Positions 1-7,888 are shown, counted from the first letter of the stretch. The stretch: 33,932 nt of DNA from Thermoguttaceae bacterium (GCA_025062105.1 JANXAQ010000210.1:1-33932), one strand, 5' to 3'. Notes: generated by a model not told the origin, from the sequence alone. Numbers and translations are program-made.

Positions 1-313
1 GGGGACAGTAACTAGTTTGGCCCAGCCGAGAAAGGACCTGCTGAACGCATTTTTTGCCGGATATGCTGAGCCAAGCGTCCAAACCAAAATAAGCGATCTA
101 ACTTCAGTTGCAGGAACCAATTAGGCTGCTTGGTTTGGAAAATCATTCACTCCCAGCCGTTGTAGGGAAGCCGCCGGGAGCTATCCCTATGTCCCTGCCC
201 CCTATGTACCACCCGACAAAGGGGACTTCTGCGAAAGTACAGTTACCGGAAGGCAGCCAATTCCAAAACACGCAGAAGACTATTTCCTGTGTCTATTAAA
301 CCCGGCACTGGTA
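1..313. other. Intergenic DNA, no gene recognised
   Basis: This lies downstream of the minus-strand pyrD. A frame is open from the left edge to about position 120, but its translation resembles nothing I recognise and it is cut by the window edge. The phrase TAGTTTGGCC near position 14 recurs around 28912 and 28932 in another non-coding stretch, which suggests repeat-derived DNA. Confidence 0.4.
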
Positions 314-1267
314 TCACTCCACCGGACATAGGTTCGATTGGTTGCTGGGAGATTCTAGCGGTGGCGGCCGGAGGGTGCCAACCACCTCGGCCACGCTTCG
401 GACGCCCAGCTCAGCCAGTGCTGTTGGCAGAGCATCTAAAATCCGAACAGATACAGTCGGATCATAAAAGTTGGCAGTGCCAATCTGCACTGCACTGGCC
501 CCGACCACCAAAAATTCCATCACATCGTCGATCGAGGCGATGCCTCCGACTCCTACAATAGGAATTTTAACCGTCTGAGCCACTTGATACACAGCCCGGA
601 GGGCAATCGGTTTAATGGCCGGTCCGCTTAAACCACCTAAAATATTGCCTAACCGAGGCTGGCGGCGTCGCCAATCCACGGCCATGCCTAAACAAGTATT
701 GATCAAGGTTAGCCCATCGGCTCCCGCATCGGCGGCAGCCTGGGCAATCGGTACCAGATTCGTTACGTTGGGAGTAAGTTTCGCCAATAGGGGCAGGTGG
801 GTAACTTTCCGGACCCCAGCTACCACCTGGTGGCATCGGGCTGGCTCAGTGCTAAAGTCAATCCCACCGGCCACATTGGGGCAAGAGAGGTTTAATTCTA
901 GCCCCGCCACACCTGGAGCTTTATCTAACTGGGCTGCCAATTCCTCAAACTCTTCTGGGTTTTTCCCCGCGATGCTAACTATAATGGGGGGGCCGAGTGA
1001 AACCAAATAGGGCAAATCCCGTGCTAAAAATACCTCTAAGCCATCGTTATCCAGGCCGATGGAATTCAGCAGTCCTCCGGGGGTTTCACACGTTCTAGGG
1101 GGCCTATTCCCCTTTCTAGCATGTAAAGTGATCGTTTTCGGCACGATTCCCCCCAATCGGTTGACTTCCACTACCCCGGCCATCTCGCGACCGTATCCGA
1201 ACGTCCCCGATGCTACCAGGATTGGGTTAGGAAGTCGAAGTCGGCCTAACTGGACTTCTAATTGCAT
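314..1267 (-). CDS. pyrD: Dihydroorotate dehydrogenase, class 1 (PyrD, probably 1B type)
   Basis: Oxidises dihydroorotate to orotate, the fourth step of UMP synthesis, as a cytosolic FMN enzyme. The 317-residue protein has the usual length for class 1 enzymes. It shows the N-terminal PNPILVASGTFGYG segment, a CETPGGLLNSIGLDN substrate/FMN segment near residues 60-74, NLSCPN near 126-131 with Cys129 as the expected catalytic base (class 2 enzymes have Ser here), and a C-terminal phosphate-binding VGVGGI followed by GASAVQIGT. The sequence resembles the 1B type, which normally works with the electron-transfer subunit PyrK; no pyrK is in the window. No clear ribosome-binding site precedes the ATG, and the start region repeats ATGCAATTAG twice in a row. 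An R1 repeat begins about 130 bp upstream. The family call is secure; the 1B subtype is inferred. Confidence 0.93.
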   Translation of the reverse strand: MQLEVQLGRLRLPNPILVASGTFGYGREMAGVVEVNRLGGIVPKTITLHARKGNRPPRTCETPGGLLNSIGLDNDGLEVFLARDLPYLVSLGPPIIVSIAGKNPEEFEELAAQLDKAPGVAGLELNLSCPNVAGGIDFSTEPARCHQVVAGVRKVTHLPLLAKLTPNVTNLVPIAQAAADAGADGLTLINTCLGMAVDWRRRQPRLGNILGGLSGPAIKPIALRAVYQVAQTVKIPIVGVGGIASIDDVMEFLVVGASAVQIGTANFYDPTVSVRILDALPTALAELGVRSVAEVVGTLRPPPLESPSNQSNLCPVE

Positions 1268-1397
1268 CTAATTGCATCCGGTCCAACACCGCCGATCCGT
1301 TTGTTCAGATAGAACCGTACTTTCTACCCCTTCAAGGGGGAGGACCAATCCCTTTTATTCTACTCGGATAACTCATTTTTCCCAAGCCCATCAACAA

Positions 1398-1546
1398 CTC
1401 GACTTTTACCATTTTGACGCGTGGAGAAAGAGCAAAGTTATAATTCATTGTAATTATTAGAGTTAGGAAATTGGGTGAAAAGAAAGGAAAGTTTCGTCGT
1501 TACTCCGGCAGGCAAAACCAGTTAAGAAAAAATGGTATAAGGCAAG
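1398..1546 (-). repeat. R1 repeat, copy 1 (MITE-like, 149 bp)
   Basis: The left end CTCGACTTTTACCATTTT and the right end, which finishes in GGCAAG, match the R1 terminal inverted repeats, with the interior in reverse orientation. A perfect 6-bp direct repeat CAACAA flanks it (1392-1397 and 1547-1552), as expected of a target-site duplication. It lies between pyrD and the HD-domain gene. Confidence 0.88.
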
Positions 1547-1552
1547 CAACAA

Positions 1553-2098
1553 ACCCCCTTTCTTTTTCCGGAACGGCTGGGATTGCTTTCTGCCGAGACT
1601 TCAGAGTATTATTTTAGTGTAAGTAGAAGTATGATTTTACTTGCTAACTTCCGCCTAATGAGGGGAGGAGAAAAAATTAGGGAAAACTTCCGAAATTTTC
1701 CTAAATTTCCTAGATTGCCCGGTTTTTTCTTCTCCCAAACTGTCAATTTTTTCTACATGGTGGGTTCCGAAGCTGTTACTTCCTTTGGGTGAAGGGTTTT
1801 TACGGAAATAGGGTTTGACGGGACGATTGCTTTGCCGACATCCCCCTAATTCAGACGATGTAAAGGGTGCGTGTGGGCTCGTTCCAGGAACTCCCTCGAA
1901 CTGAAAGGTCCAGTTTGTCCGGAATGCGCAGGTCGAAACTACTTTGCTGAAATACCTTTTAATTTTTTTAGACAGGTTTCAAGAAGTTCTCAGTTTTCCC
2001 TAGATTTCCTAATTTAAAGGGCCTATACCGAATCGGCCTTGTTGCGGGGGGAAAGTACTTTACCAAAGAGACTTCAGGGAGAAACCCCATCGAGGGTA
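1553..2098. other. AT-rich intergenic DNA, no gene recognised
   Basis: The stretch runs between R1 copy 1 and the hairpins ahead of the HD-domain gene. A short open frame at 1583-1792 starts with TTG and has no domain or ribosome-binding site, so I do not call it. No copy of the named repeat families was seen here. Confidence 0.4.
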
Positions 2099-2140
2099 TA
2101 TCCCCAGGATAGGGGATACCCCTTTGAAAAAGGGGCTTTT
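2099..2140 (+). promoter_or_regulatory. Two adjacent perfect hairpins, possible terminator or attenuator
   Basis: Hairpin 1 pairs TATCCCC (2099-2105) with GGGGATA (2112-2118). Hairpin 2 pairs CCCCTTT (2119-2125) with AAAGGGG (2129-2135) and is followed by CTTTT, like an intrinsic terminator. The GGGG of hairpin 1 could instead pair with the CCCC of hairpin 2, so the two folds are potentially exclusive. The structure ends about 60 bp before the HD-gene ATG. Control of that gene is inference only. Confidence 0.4.
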
Positions 2141-2162
2141 AGTGCCTCCTTTTAGTGCCTCC
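2137..2162 (+). repeat. Perfect 13-bp tandem duplication
   Basis: TTTTAGTGCCTCC occurs twice head to tail (2137-2149 and 2150-2162), immediately after hairpin 2 and 40 bp before the next start codon. Confidence 0.85.
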
Positions 2163-2201
2163 TGGCCCCCTCGGCCCCCGCAACCAATCGGTACTCCAAC
2201 C

Positions 2202-3308
2202 ATGTCGGAAGAATCTTTGCGACGCCGGGTGGCTTGGGAAGCCGCCCGAATCCTTTTTGGCCACGAAGAAACAGAACTGTTCCGGGCCAAGCGCAAAGCG
2301 GCCCAACGTATCTATGGCCCCCGGTTCCGCCGGTCGGATCTGCCGACTAATCGGGAGGTCCAAATGGAGTTGCAGCGATTGATCCAGCTGCAGGAATCTG
2401 GCCAGTATGCGGAAAAGCTGCGACTTCGCCGATTGGAAGCACTTCGGTGGATGCGCCTTTTGGAACCGTTTCAACCTCGACTTTTTGGCAGCACTCTAAC
2501 CGGAGAGCCCACTCTGGAGCCGACTATCTTATTCCGATTGTTTTCAGACTCTCCGGAATCGATCCGCCGGGTTTTGGAGACGGAAGGGGCCAATTATCGG
2601 ATGGAGGCGATTGCTCCGGCGGATAGAAAGCTCTTTGGCCCGACCCATCGGATCTGGCTGCGGGCTGCCTTTCCCATCCGGATGCGGGTCTATCCGTATC
2701 GGCAACATCGGCGGGTGTTTCGATGCCGAGGTACTGGGCAGGTGCTGCCTCAGGTCAGCCTTCCGGAATTCGAAGAACTGATTCTCCGCTGGTATCCCCA
2801 GTTATGGGTTCGACAAATTCGCTCCGAAGCTCAAAGACCGCCGGATCGGTTTCAGGTCTATTATATGTTGCTGGCTGCCCTGGAGGAGGTACGGGAAGAT
2901 CCATGGAAGCATCCGGAAGGGGATGTGCTGTATCACAGTTTACAGGTCTTTGAACTAGCTCGCCAGGCCCGGCCCTACGATGAAGAGTTTCAATTGGCCG
3001 CTCTGCTGCACGATGTCGGAAAGGCGATTGATCCGAAGGATCATGTGGCAGCTGCGTTAAAGGCATTGGACGGTTTTATTACCGAGCGGACAGCCTGGTT
3101 CATCCAGCATCATGTCGAAGCTTTGGCGTTTCGGGATGGTACGTTGGGTGCCCGTGCCCGACGGCGTCTGATGGCTTCGGAAGATTTTGAAGAGCTGATG
3201 CTTTTGGCACAATTCGATCGCCAATCTTGCCGCCAGGGTGTGCGTACTGTCGATTTAGAAGAAGCCCTGCAATCGCTCCGGGATCTAGCCCGCCTGTGCG
3301 GCGAATAA
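2202..3308 (+). CDS. HD-domain protein (putative metal-dependent phosphohydrolase)
   Basis: A 368-residue protein with a C-terminal HD domain: His245 (YHSLQVF), the His270-Asp271 pair in LLHDVGK, and a downstream QHHVEA segment give the usual metal ligands. HD domains hydrolyse phosphate esters, often of nucleotides; the substrate cannot be read from the sequence. The N-terminal 230 residues are rich in Arg and Glu and match no domain I recognise. I start at the ATG that opens MSEESLRRR; the frame extends upstream to a TTG at 2124, but that overlaps a terminator-like hairpin and encodes a proline-rich stretch that looks untranslated. No strong ribosome-binding site is visible. The gene stands alone, divergent from pyrD. 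Confidence 0.8.
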   Translation: MSEESLRRRVAWEAARILFGHEETELFRAKRKAAQRIYGPRFRRSDLPTNREVQMELQRLIQLQESGQYAEKLRLRRLEALRWMRLLEPFQPRLFGSTLTGEPTLEPTILFRLFSDSPESIRRVLETEGANYRMEAIAPADRKLFGPTHRIWLRAAFPIRMRVYPYRQHRRVFRCRGTGQVLPQVSLPEFEELILRWYPQLWVRQIRSEAQRPPDRFQVYYMLLAALEEVREDPWKHPEGDVLYHSLQVFELARQARPYDEEFQLAALLHDVGKAIDPKDHVAAALKALDGFITERTAWFIQHHVEALAFRDGTLGARARRRLMASEDFEELMLLAQFDRQSCRQGVRTVDLEEALQSLRDLARLCGE

Positions 3309-3331
3309 ACATTCAGCCTAACTGTATTTCA

Positions 3332-3470
3332 GTTCATATTTCTGCAGAAAAAGGCCTCGATTCCAGCGGCAAGGACCCATCTTCTGTCATTCCTGCGTAA
3401 GCGACAGCCAAACTTCTTCGGTCGGGCTCCTCGGCGTGCTAGCGCCCCAAAGCGGGAATAACAGGGATGT
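3332..3470 (+). repeat. R6 repeat, left copy
   Basis: This about 135-bp stretch (TTCATATTTC, then AAAAAGGCC and CGATTCCA, CTTCTTCGG, GCGTGCTAGCG, ending near AACAGGGAT) is repeated imperfectly at 3662-3802. The two copies lie in the same orientation, with an R2 element exactly between them. Confidence 0.7.
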
Positions 3471-3473
3471 GAA

Positions 3474-3661
3474 GGAACTTCTGAAAAATCCTGAACATAT
3501 AGTGAACTTTACGAACCTTTGATTTAGTAGCCTGTAGCTGCCCACATCCAAACATCTATATGTAGGGTGCTAGCAGTGCTAGCAACCCAAATATATTGGG
3601 TCAGACGCAGAGGTAACCAAAATAGTATCAAGATATCTCCCTCGAATTATGCAGAGGTTCC
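3474..3661 (+). repeat. R2 repeat, copy a (MITE-like, 188 bp)
   Basis: It starts GGAACTTCTG and ends GCAGAGGTTCC, giving terminal inverted repeats of about 11 bp. An internal hairpin GGGTGCTAGCAGTGCTAGCA leads into ACCC. It is similar throughout, in reverse orientation, to 11146-11336 and 25790-25979. No clear target duplication is seen for this copy. Confidence 0.8.
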
Positions 3662-3802
3662 GATCATATTTCAATGGGAAAAAGGCCCCGATTCCACCGG
3701 TAAACACAGATCTTCTGTCGTTGCTGCACAAAGGAGGGAGGCCGGGCTTCTTCGGCGAAGCTGCTCAGCGTACTACCGCACAAGAGCAGGAACAACAGGA
3801 TG
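3662..3802 (+). repeat. R6 repeat, right copy
   Basis: Imperfect direct copy of 3332-3470, sharing ATCATATTTC, AAAAAGGCCCCGATTCCA, GCTTCTTCGG and AACAACAGGATG. Reading frames across it (for example 3567-3920) also run through the R2 element and are taken as spurious. Confidence 0.65.
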
Positions 3803-3916
3803 TTTATGCTTTTTTCTGCTGCTGGTCTATGTTCGGAGCCAAGACTGGGAGGACGGGGATAGGAGGCTACCTTTGACGTTTACGCTTTTTCCCCTGCATC
3901 GCTACCATGGTAGGGT

Positions 3917-4150
3917 GTAACACTTCGGCTGAATGAAGTGGGCCTATGTTTTTCCGCTCTTCCGGCTGCTGGTAGACGGTTATGGTGAGGCGGAAGGCAG
4001 CAACCCCGCAGGCCTTTTTCTTTGCCACAGCCAGGAGGCTTTGCTGGCCGAGCTGTCTTATCCCAGGCTAGAGGCAACTTACTTCAGTGGGCAGAAGTAG
4101 TACTGTACGGATGATATCCTAGCCTCTTCGGTTCCCGTATTGGCTGGCGG
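3917..4150. other. Intergenic DNA with an R7-like repeat motif
   Basis: The motif ACACTTCGGCTGAATGAAG, then GGCCTATGTTTTTCC and CTTCCGGCTGCTG, recurs in looser form near 9000, 21778 and 25638. No gene is seen. The SDR gene ends at 4151, transcribed towards this stretch. Confidence 0.4.
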
Positions 4151-4882
4151 TTACACATATTCCTGGTACAACGGGGTTACTACCAGTTCTGGCACCAGGA
4201 CATGACGGGGCAATTTGGCTACCCACAGTACACAGGCGGCCACATCTTCCGGCTTTAACATCTGAGCACGCCGTTCTGGCGGAACTGGTGTCGGCCGCTG
4301 CTCTAGGATCGGGGTATCCACTTCGCCGGGGTAAATATTGGTAACTCGAATACCATGAGCCCATTCTTCGATGCCCACACAGGTACCAAGGGCCGTCATA
4401 CCGAACTTCGACGCACAATAAGCCACTCCGCTATATTTCAAGGCACGTTTACCAGAGATGGAGGAGATATTAATGATCAATCCTTCACCTTTGGTGCGCA
4501 TATAGGGCAGGGCTGCCCAGATGCAATAAAAGGCCCCGCTCAAGTTTACGGCAATAACCTGATCCCAATCGGCTGGGTCCAGTTCCGCCACAGTTCGTCG
4601 CCGAATATTGATTCCCGCACTATTGACCAAAATATCCACTGGCCCTAGCGTCTTTTCTAGCCAGCGGAAAAGTGTGTCCACCGCTTGCCGATTTGCCACA
4701 TCGCACGCATGCCAGACAAGAGGCGGTTGGCCTTGATAACTTTCGGCTGCATGGCGCAGCTTTTCCGGATCTCGAGCGGCGATGGCCACGCGGCAGCCCT
4801 CCTGGGCCAACGCCTTAGCAATGGCCAACCCAATGCCGCTCGAACCACCCGTTACCAAAGCCACTTTGTTGGATAACTGCAT
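4151..4882 (-). CDS. SDR-family NAD(P)-dependent oxidoreductase
   Basis: Short-chain dehydrogenase of 243 residues, the usual length for classical SDRs. It has the nucleotide-binding TGGSSGIG at 11-18, NSAG at 87-90 (family usually NNAG), a serine in the NISSIS segment near 138-143, and the catalytic YCASK with Tyr155 and Lys159. It should reduce or oxidise a small carbonyl or alcohol; the substrate is not predictable. The open frame runs about 80 codons further upstream, but that part is low-quality and overlaps the GNAT gene. The ATG at 4882 has AAGGAG at good spacing and begins directly with the Rossmann strand. It follows the GNAT gene by 83 bp on the same strand, so the two are probably cotranscribed. 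Confidence 0.9.
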   Translation of the reverse strand: MQLSNKVALVTGGSSGIGLAIAKALAQEGCRVAIAARDPEKLRHAAESYQGQPPLVWHACDVANRQAVDTLFRWLEKTLGPVDILVNSAGINIRRRTVAELDPADWDQVIAVNLSGAFYCIWAALPYMRTKGEGLIINISSISGKRALKYSGVAYCASKFGMTALGTCVGIEEWAHGIRVTNIYPGEVDTPILEQRPTPVPPERRAQMLKPEDVAACVLWVAKLPRHVLVPELVVTPLYQEYV

Positions 4883-4965
4883 TGCCCGCTCCTTATCTCT
4901 TGAAGCTTTTTCTAGCCCATTCCAGGTACATGGGCCATCCACCAAAAAGGAGTTCTTTTTTTCGG

Positions 4966-5922
4966 CTAACCGTGGTGTTCCTTTCGGAAGACGATGCCTT
5001 GGTTCGTTTGTTGGAAGCCGAGTTTTTGGTAAAGGTTGATAGCCGCCTGGTTCCGGGCCATGGTTTGTGTCTGAAGGGTTTCCACGCCAAGCCGTTGCAA
5101 GTATCGCAGGATTTCCCACAGCAACAGGCTGCCCATGCCCTGGCGTCGGTAAGCGGCAGCCACTTCCAGCTCTAACAGCCCCATCGCCCGAAGTGTACTA
5201 GAGCCTTCCGGATCTAGATCCCGGAGCATGGCCCAGGCCAACGGCTCCCCACCCTCTTTGGGCAACAAATAGAAACCCATCTGGGTAAAATTGGCCATCA
5301 GACAGGCTTCCCACCAACTGCGTGCCCGAGGATCCACAACGCTCTTTACCTGCATGGTCCGACGCCACTGCACCCACTTCGGATGCATCGGAAACCGGAA
5401 CCCCTTGACCGAGCATTCAAAAAGTACCGTGCGGTCCACCTCCCGATAGCCATGAGCCACATAGAGCTGTTGGGCAAGGCTGTCGGAGACTAACACCCCC
5501 GGCAATTTGCTGCCCCCATAAAGCCCTAGATAAAAGGGGCACAACGGCCAGATGCCGCCTCCATAGATGACTTTGGCTCCTTGACCGATAAGATACCGCT
5601 CAGCCTGCTGGAGCAGCCCCTCGGCCACTTCGATCTGTTGGCAGTCCGGTCGCACCATTAACAGACAAATTACTCCGTAATCCTTCTGAAGAGCTGTCTG
5701 CTGCTCATTCGGACCAAACCCAGCGTGCACAAACCCCACCGCTCGGCCCTCTTCCCAAGCCAGGATTAACCCTGGATAGTGGAAGTAGAGCTTGGCCAGC
5801 ACCAATTGTTCCAATAGCGACACACAGATGGGCTGGCGCAGGCCCGGCTGGGGCTGTTGGCTCTGCCAAATCCCAGTCAGCACCGGCGGATCCGTATTCC
5901 GAAACGACCGAAATTGAAGCAT
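4966..5922 (-). CDS. Tandem-GNAT N-acetyltransferase
   Basis: A 318-residue protein with two GNAT folds. The second (about 170-318) is the clearer one: LELEVAAAYRRQGMGSLLL contains the acetyl-CoA pyrophosphate-binding R/Q-x-x-G-x-G/A, and the C-terminal NQAAINLYQKLGFQ is the typical GNAT end. The N-terminal half (about 1-165) keeps the GNAT-like order, with VGFVHAGF, VICLLMVRPDCQ and a final AHGYREVDR, but lacks a clean R-x-x-G-x-G and may not bind acetyl-CoA. Two-domain GNATs such as MshD share this architecture, but nothing points to mycothiol here. The acetyl acceptor is unknown. An R1 repeat starts 51 bp before its ATG, so the promoter or leader lies next to or in the repeat. The SDR gene follows downstream. 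Confidence 0.85.
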   Translation of the reverse strand: MLQFRSFRNTDPPVLTGIWQSQQPQPGLRQPICVSLLEQLVLAKLYFHYPGLILAWEEGRAVGFVHAGFGPNEQQTALQKDYGVICLLMVRPDCQQIEVAEGLLQQAERYLIGQGAKVIYGGGIWPLCPFYLGLYGGSKLPGVLVSDSLAQQLYVAHGYREVDRTVLFECSVKGFRFPMHPKWVQWRRTMQVKSVVDPRARSWWEACLMANFTQMGFYLLPKEGGEPLAWAMLRDLDPEGSSTLRAMGLLELEVAAAYRRQGMGSLLLWEILRYLQRLGVETLQTQTMARNQAAINLYQKLGFQQTNQGIVFRKEHHG

Positions 5923-5973
5923 CCTATCCCACTCTCTTGCTTTTCCCCACGCAAAGTATGTACCTCACCTCAG

Positions 5974-6121
5974 CTCGACTTTTGCCATTTTCCCTAACTG
6001 CTTTTGTTTCTGGCAGTTACGATGAACCATCTATTAGGTCATCCAATTTCCTAACTCCAATAATTCCAAAGAGTTAAAAAATCTCCTCCCCGAGGGGAGG
6101 CCAAAAATAGCAAAACTCGAG
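5974..6121 (+). repeat. R1 repeat, copy 2 (148 bp)
   Basis: Ends CTCGACTTTTGCCATTTT and CAAAACTCGAG. It shows the cloverleaf well: TAACTGC/GCAGTTA, TAACTC/GAGTTA and CCTCCCC/GGGGAGG (6085-6100) are all perfect stems. It sits 51 bp upstream of the GNAT start codon. Confidence 0.9.
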
Positions 6122-6215
6122 CTAAAGATCTTCTTATTATATCAAGAGCGTTGCGTAAAAACTCTCTCCTCCTTCCCCAGCGGAACCAGTTCCTTTTTGG
6201 ACCATCCCTTTGCAA

Positions 6216-6365
6216 CTCGACTTTTGCCATTTTTGCTCTTCTGACGAAATGGGAAAAGTTCTAACTGCTTGGAATTATTGCGCCTAGAGAATGGTGTGGG
6301 CAAAAGGATGGTTCGTCGTAATCCTTAGGAGCAAAAAAGTTAGGGAAAAAATAGCAAACGTCAAG
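6216..6365 (-). repeat. R1 repeat, copy 3 (150 bp)
   Basis: Starts CTCGACTTTTGCCATTTT and ends near GCAAACGTCAAG, interior in reverse orientation. It lies 94 bp from copy 2. No convincing target duplication. Confidence 0.85.
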
Positions 6366-6399
6366 ATCGTGTGCGCTCTAAGGTTTTGTGGGCATGAGG

Positions 6400-6503
6400 G
6401 TTAGAAAATTGTATGTACAGTGGACGGGTGCTCCATACGCTTTGCAGACACTAGGTTTTTGATGGCACAAGCAGTTAGAAAAATTGGCAAAAGTCGATTT
6501 GCA
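6400..6503 (-). repeat. R1 repeat fragment next to the PEP-CTERM remnant
   Basis: GTTAGAAAATTG near 6410 and AGTTAGAAAAATTGGCAAAAG at its right end match the middle and right end of R1. The left part is missing or too diverged. It runs directly into the coding remnant at 6504. Confidence 0.55.
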
Positions 6504-6807
6504 GAAATTCTTCTTCTTTGGCGACGGGACCGGTATCTATCAGCCGGGGTCAGAGTCTTTGTGGGCGTGTGTGCGGTTTGAGACGGGGCAGTACATTTAT
6601 GTACCTGAGCCGAGTTCGGCAGTTTTAGCGGGATTGGCCGGGTTAGGCGTCGGAGCTGCCATCCTTTTCCGTAGGAAAAACTGCCATCGGCGTGTACCCG
6701 GAAAAAGGCAGCTCCCGCACCAGCCAAACCGGTTGGTAACACTGGTTGAGACTCATAGTGGCTCTCCAGCCGGGAGACAAGTCAGTCGAACAGATTGGGT
6801 TCCATAG
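6484..6807 (+). pseudogene. Remnant of a PEP-CTERM sorted protein
   Basis: The frame carries a near-textbook PEP-CTERM sorting tail at 6601-6678: VPEPSS, a hydrophobic run (AVLAGLAGLGVGAAILF) and the basic RRK. Such tails are cut by exosortases in the envelope of many planctomycetes and proteobacteria. Only about 35 plausible residues precede the tail, and the first codons lie in the end of an R1 fragment, so the exported body of the protein is gone. The frame also runs some 40 residues past the RRK, where true PEP-CTERM proteins stop within a few residues. I read it as a broken gene whose front was removed with or by the repeat. A partial inverted copy of the tail lies just downstream on the minus strand. 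Confidence 0.6.
6635..6742. repeat. Imperfect inverted repeat within the PEP-CTERM remnant
   Basis: The plus strand GGAGCTGCCATCCTTTTCCG (near 6652) is mirrored by CGGAAAAAGGCAGCTCC (near 6700). Read on the minus strand, the second arm encodes VLPTGLAGAGAAFFR, resembling the plus-strand VLAGLAGLGVGAAILFR, so it looks like an inverted duplication of the sorting-tail coding sequence. Confidence 0.55.
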
Positions 6808-6918
6808 CGCCGTCTGCCTAGAGAGTGTTGCAGTCAGGGAATTAGATTAAAATGTAACTATTCATGTCGAATGGAGGAGCCGCCCTTGTCATCGGGAGCG
6901 AAATCTCTCGATCCAGCC

Positions 6919-7037
6919 CCCTCACCCTAACCCTCTCCCACGGTGGGGAGAGGGAATTTTTGGATTCCCGCATGCGCGGGAACAAGTTTGGACTGCCGCT
7001 TTTGCGGGAACAAGGCTGGCCTGTTGCTTGCGCGGGC
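6919..7037. repeat. REP-like hairpin array
   Basis: CCCTCACCCTAACCCTCTCC pairs in part with GGAGAGGG (6947-6954), followed by AATTTTT. Three GC hairpins of one type come next, spaced about 30 bp: CCCGCATGCGCGGG, CCGCTTTTGCGG and a degenerate CTTGCGCGGG. Such motifs are common dispersed extragenic repeats in bacteria. The first hairpin could act as a terminator. Confidence 0.6.
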
Positions 7038-7039
7038 AA

Positions 7040-7502
7040 AGTAGTTCAAAGTTTAGTGAACGGATAATACTTATCTGTAACTCCTTAATGTATAAGAACG
7101 TAGAAAAAGCATCTTTCTTCTACCCGAAAACCTTCCGGAGATGTTTTCCAAGGGGTTTTTGCTCTGGCCTGCCAGAGCACCCAGAAGAAATCCAAGGGTC
7201 GAAGGCGCCAAAAATAACTCTTTCGTGGTATATCCAAGACCTCTTAAGAAGGCCAATTAACCTAACTCATAATGATTCCATATGTTAGGGCAAGGTTTTC
7301 CGGTCTTCCTGTATGGCCCGGATCGAACCGGCTGGACCGGCCCTCCCCCAGAGGCTGGGCAGCCCAGCGGGAACAGCCAACCGTTTTTGGTCCTTCCCCC
7401 CACAAGGGGTGTAAACAAGGGGTGTAAAGAGAAGGTGATATAACTCCTTTAAAGATAAAAGGTTAGAACTATCTTGTTCTGGCAACCCGACTTGGAACTA
7501 CT
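7040..7502 (+). repeat. R4 long intergenic repeat, copy 1 (about 460 bp)
   Basis: Starts AGTAGTTCAAAGTTTAGTG and ends ACTTGGAACTACT, giving terminal inverted repeats of about 13 bp. It is similar along its length to 23790-24211, with shared blocks such as CTCCCCCAGAG, CGGATAAT and CAACCCGACTT. Short frames inside are not conserved between the two copies, so I see no coding function. Confidence 0.7.
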
Positions 7503-7579
7503 GAGGAATGACAACAAGGAGGCCGTCCCATATTGGGCCTATCCCTTCTAAAAAATCTCCATTCATGGTAGGTAAGTTC

Positions 7580-7795
7580 CTCTGGCTCCGGGTTGGTCTC
7601 AGCGGCTGGCAGCCAAACCTTTTGAGTTGCCTAGCTGTGTGACATGTTAAAAAAGCCAGATGGTCGTGCTGTTATTTTGGTAGGCTGTTGGAGCCAGGGC
7701 TTAACAGTGAGAAAAATGCCCTTCGGGAACGGACGGCCCGGTTGGGCAGGTGTCATAGCCTCTGCCCCCTAAACGATGATCTTGCACAGCAGGGA
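7580..7795 (+). repeat. R3 intergenic repeat, copy 1, ahead of the ABC ATPase gene
   Basis: The blocks CAGCGGCTGGCAGCCA, ATTTTGGTAGG, CTTCGG and GGCGGCCCGGTTGGGC-like sequence, then a run near TCTGCCCC and ATGAT, recur in the same order at 31795-31984; the first block also recurs at 29143-29215. It ends about 95 bp before the ABC start codon and would lie in the leader of that gene if transcription begins upstream. Confidence 0.6.
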
Positions 7796-7888
7796 GGTGG
7801 ATGGAAACGGTGCAAAAAAACCAAGCCCTTAAACAACCCATGTAGGGTCCTATCGGATACTATCTTAAAGAGCTGGAGGTTGAAGATC

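Noticed and set aside
2-120. Frame open from the left edge, possible C-terminus of a gene
   Set aside because: Short, no recognisable motif, and part of its DNA resembles non-coding sequence near 28912.
1583-1792. 69-codon open frame
   Set aside because: TTG start, no ribosome-binding site, AT-rich low-complexity product without a domain.
3567-3920. 117-codon open frame
   Set aside because: Runs across the junction of repeats R2 and R6; not conserved in the other copies.
7311-7380. tRNA or riboswitch-like GC hairpins
   Set aside because: They lie inside repeat R4, with no anticodon arm, CCA end or known riboswitch core.
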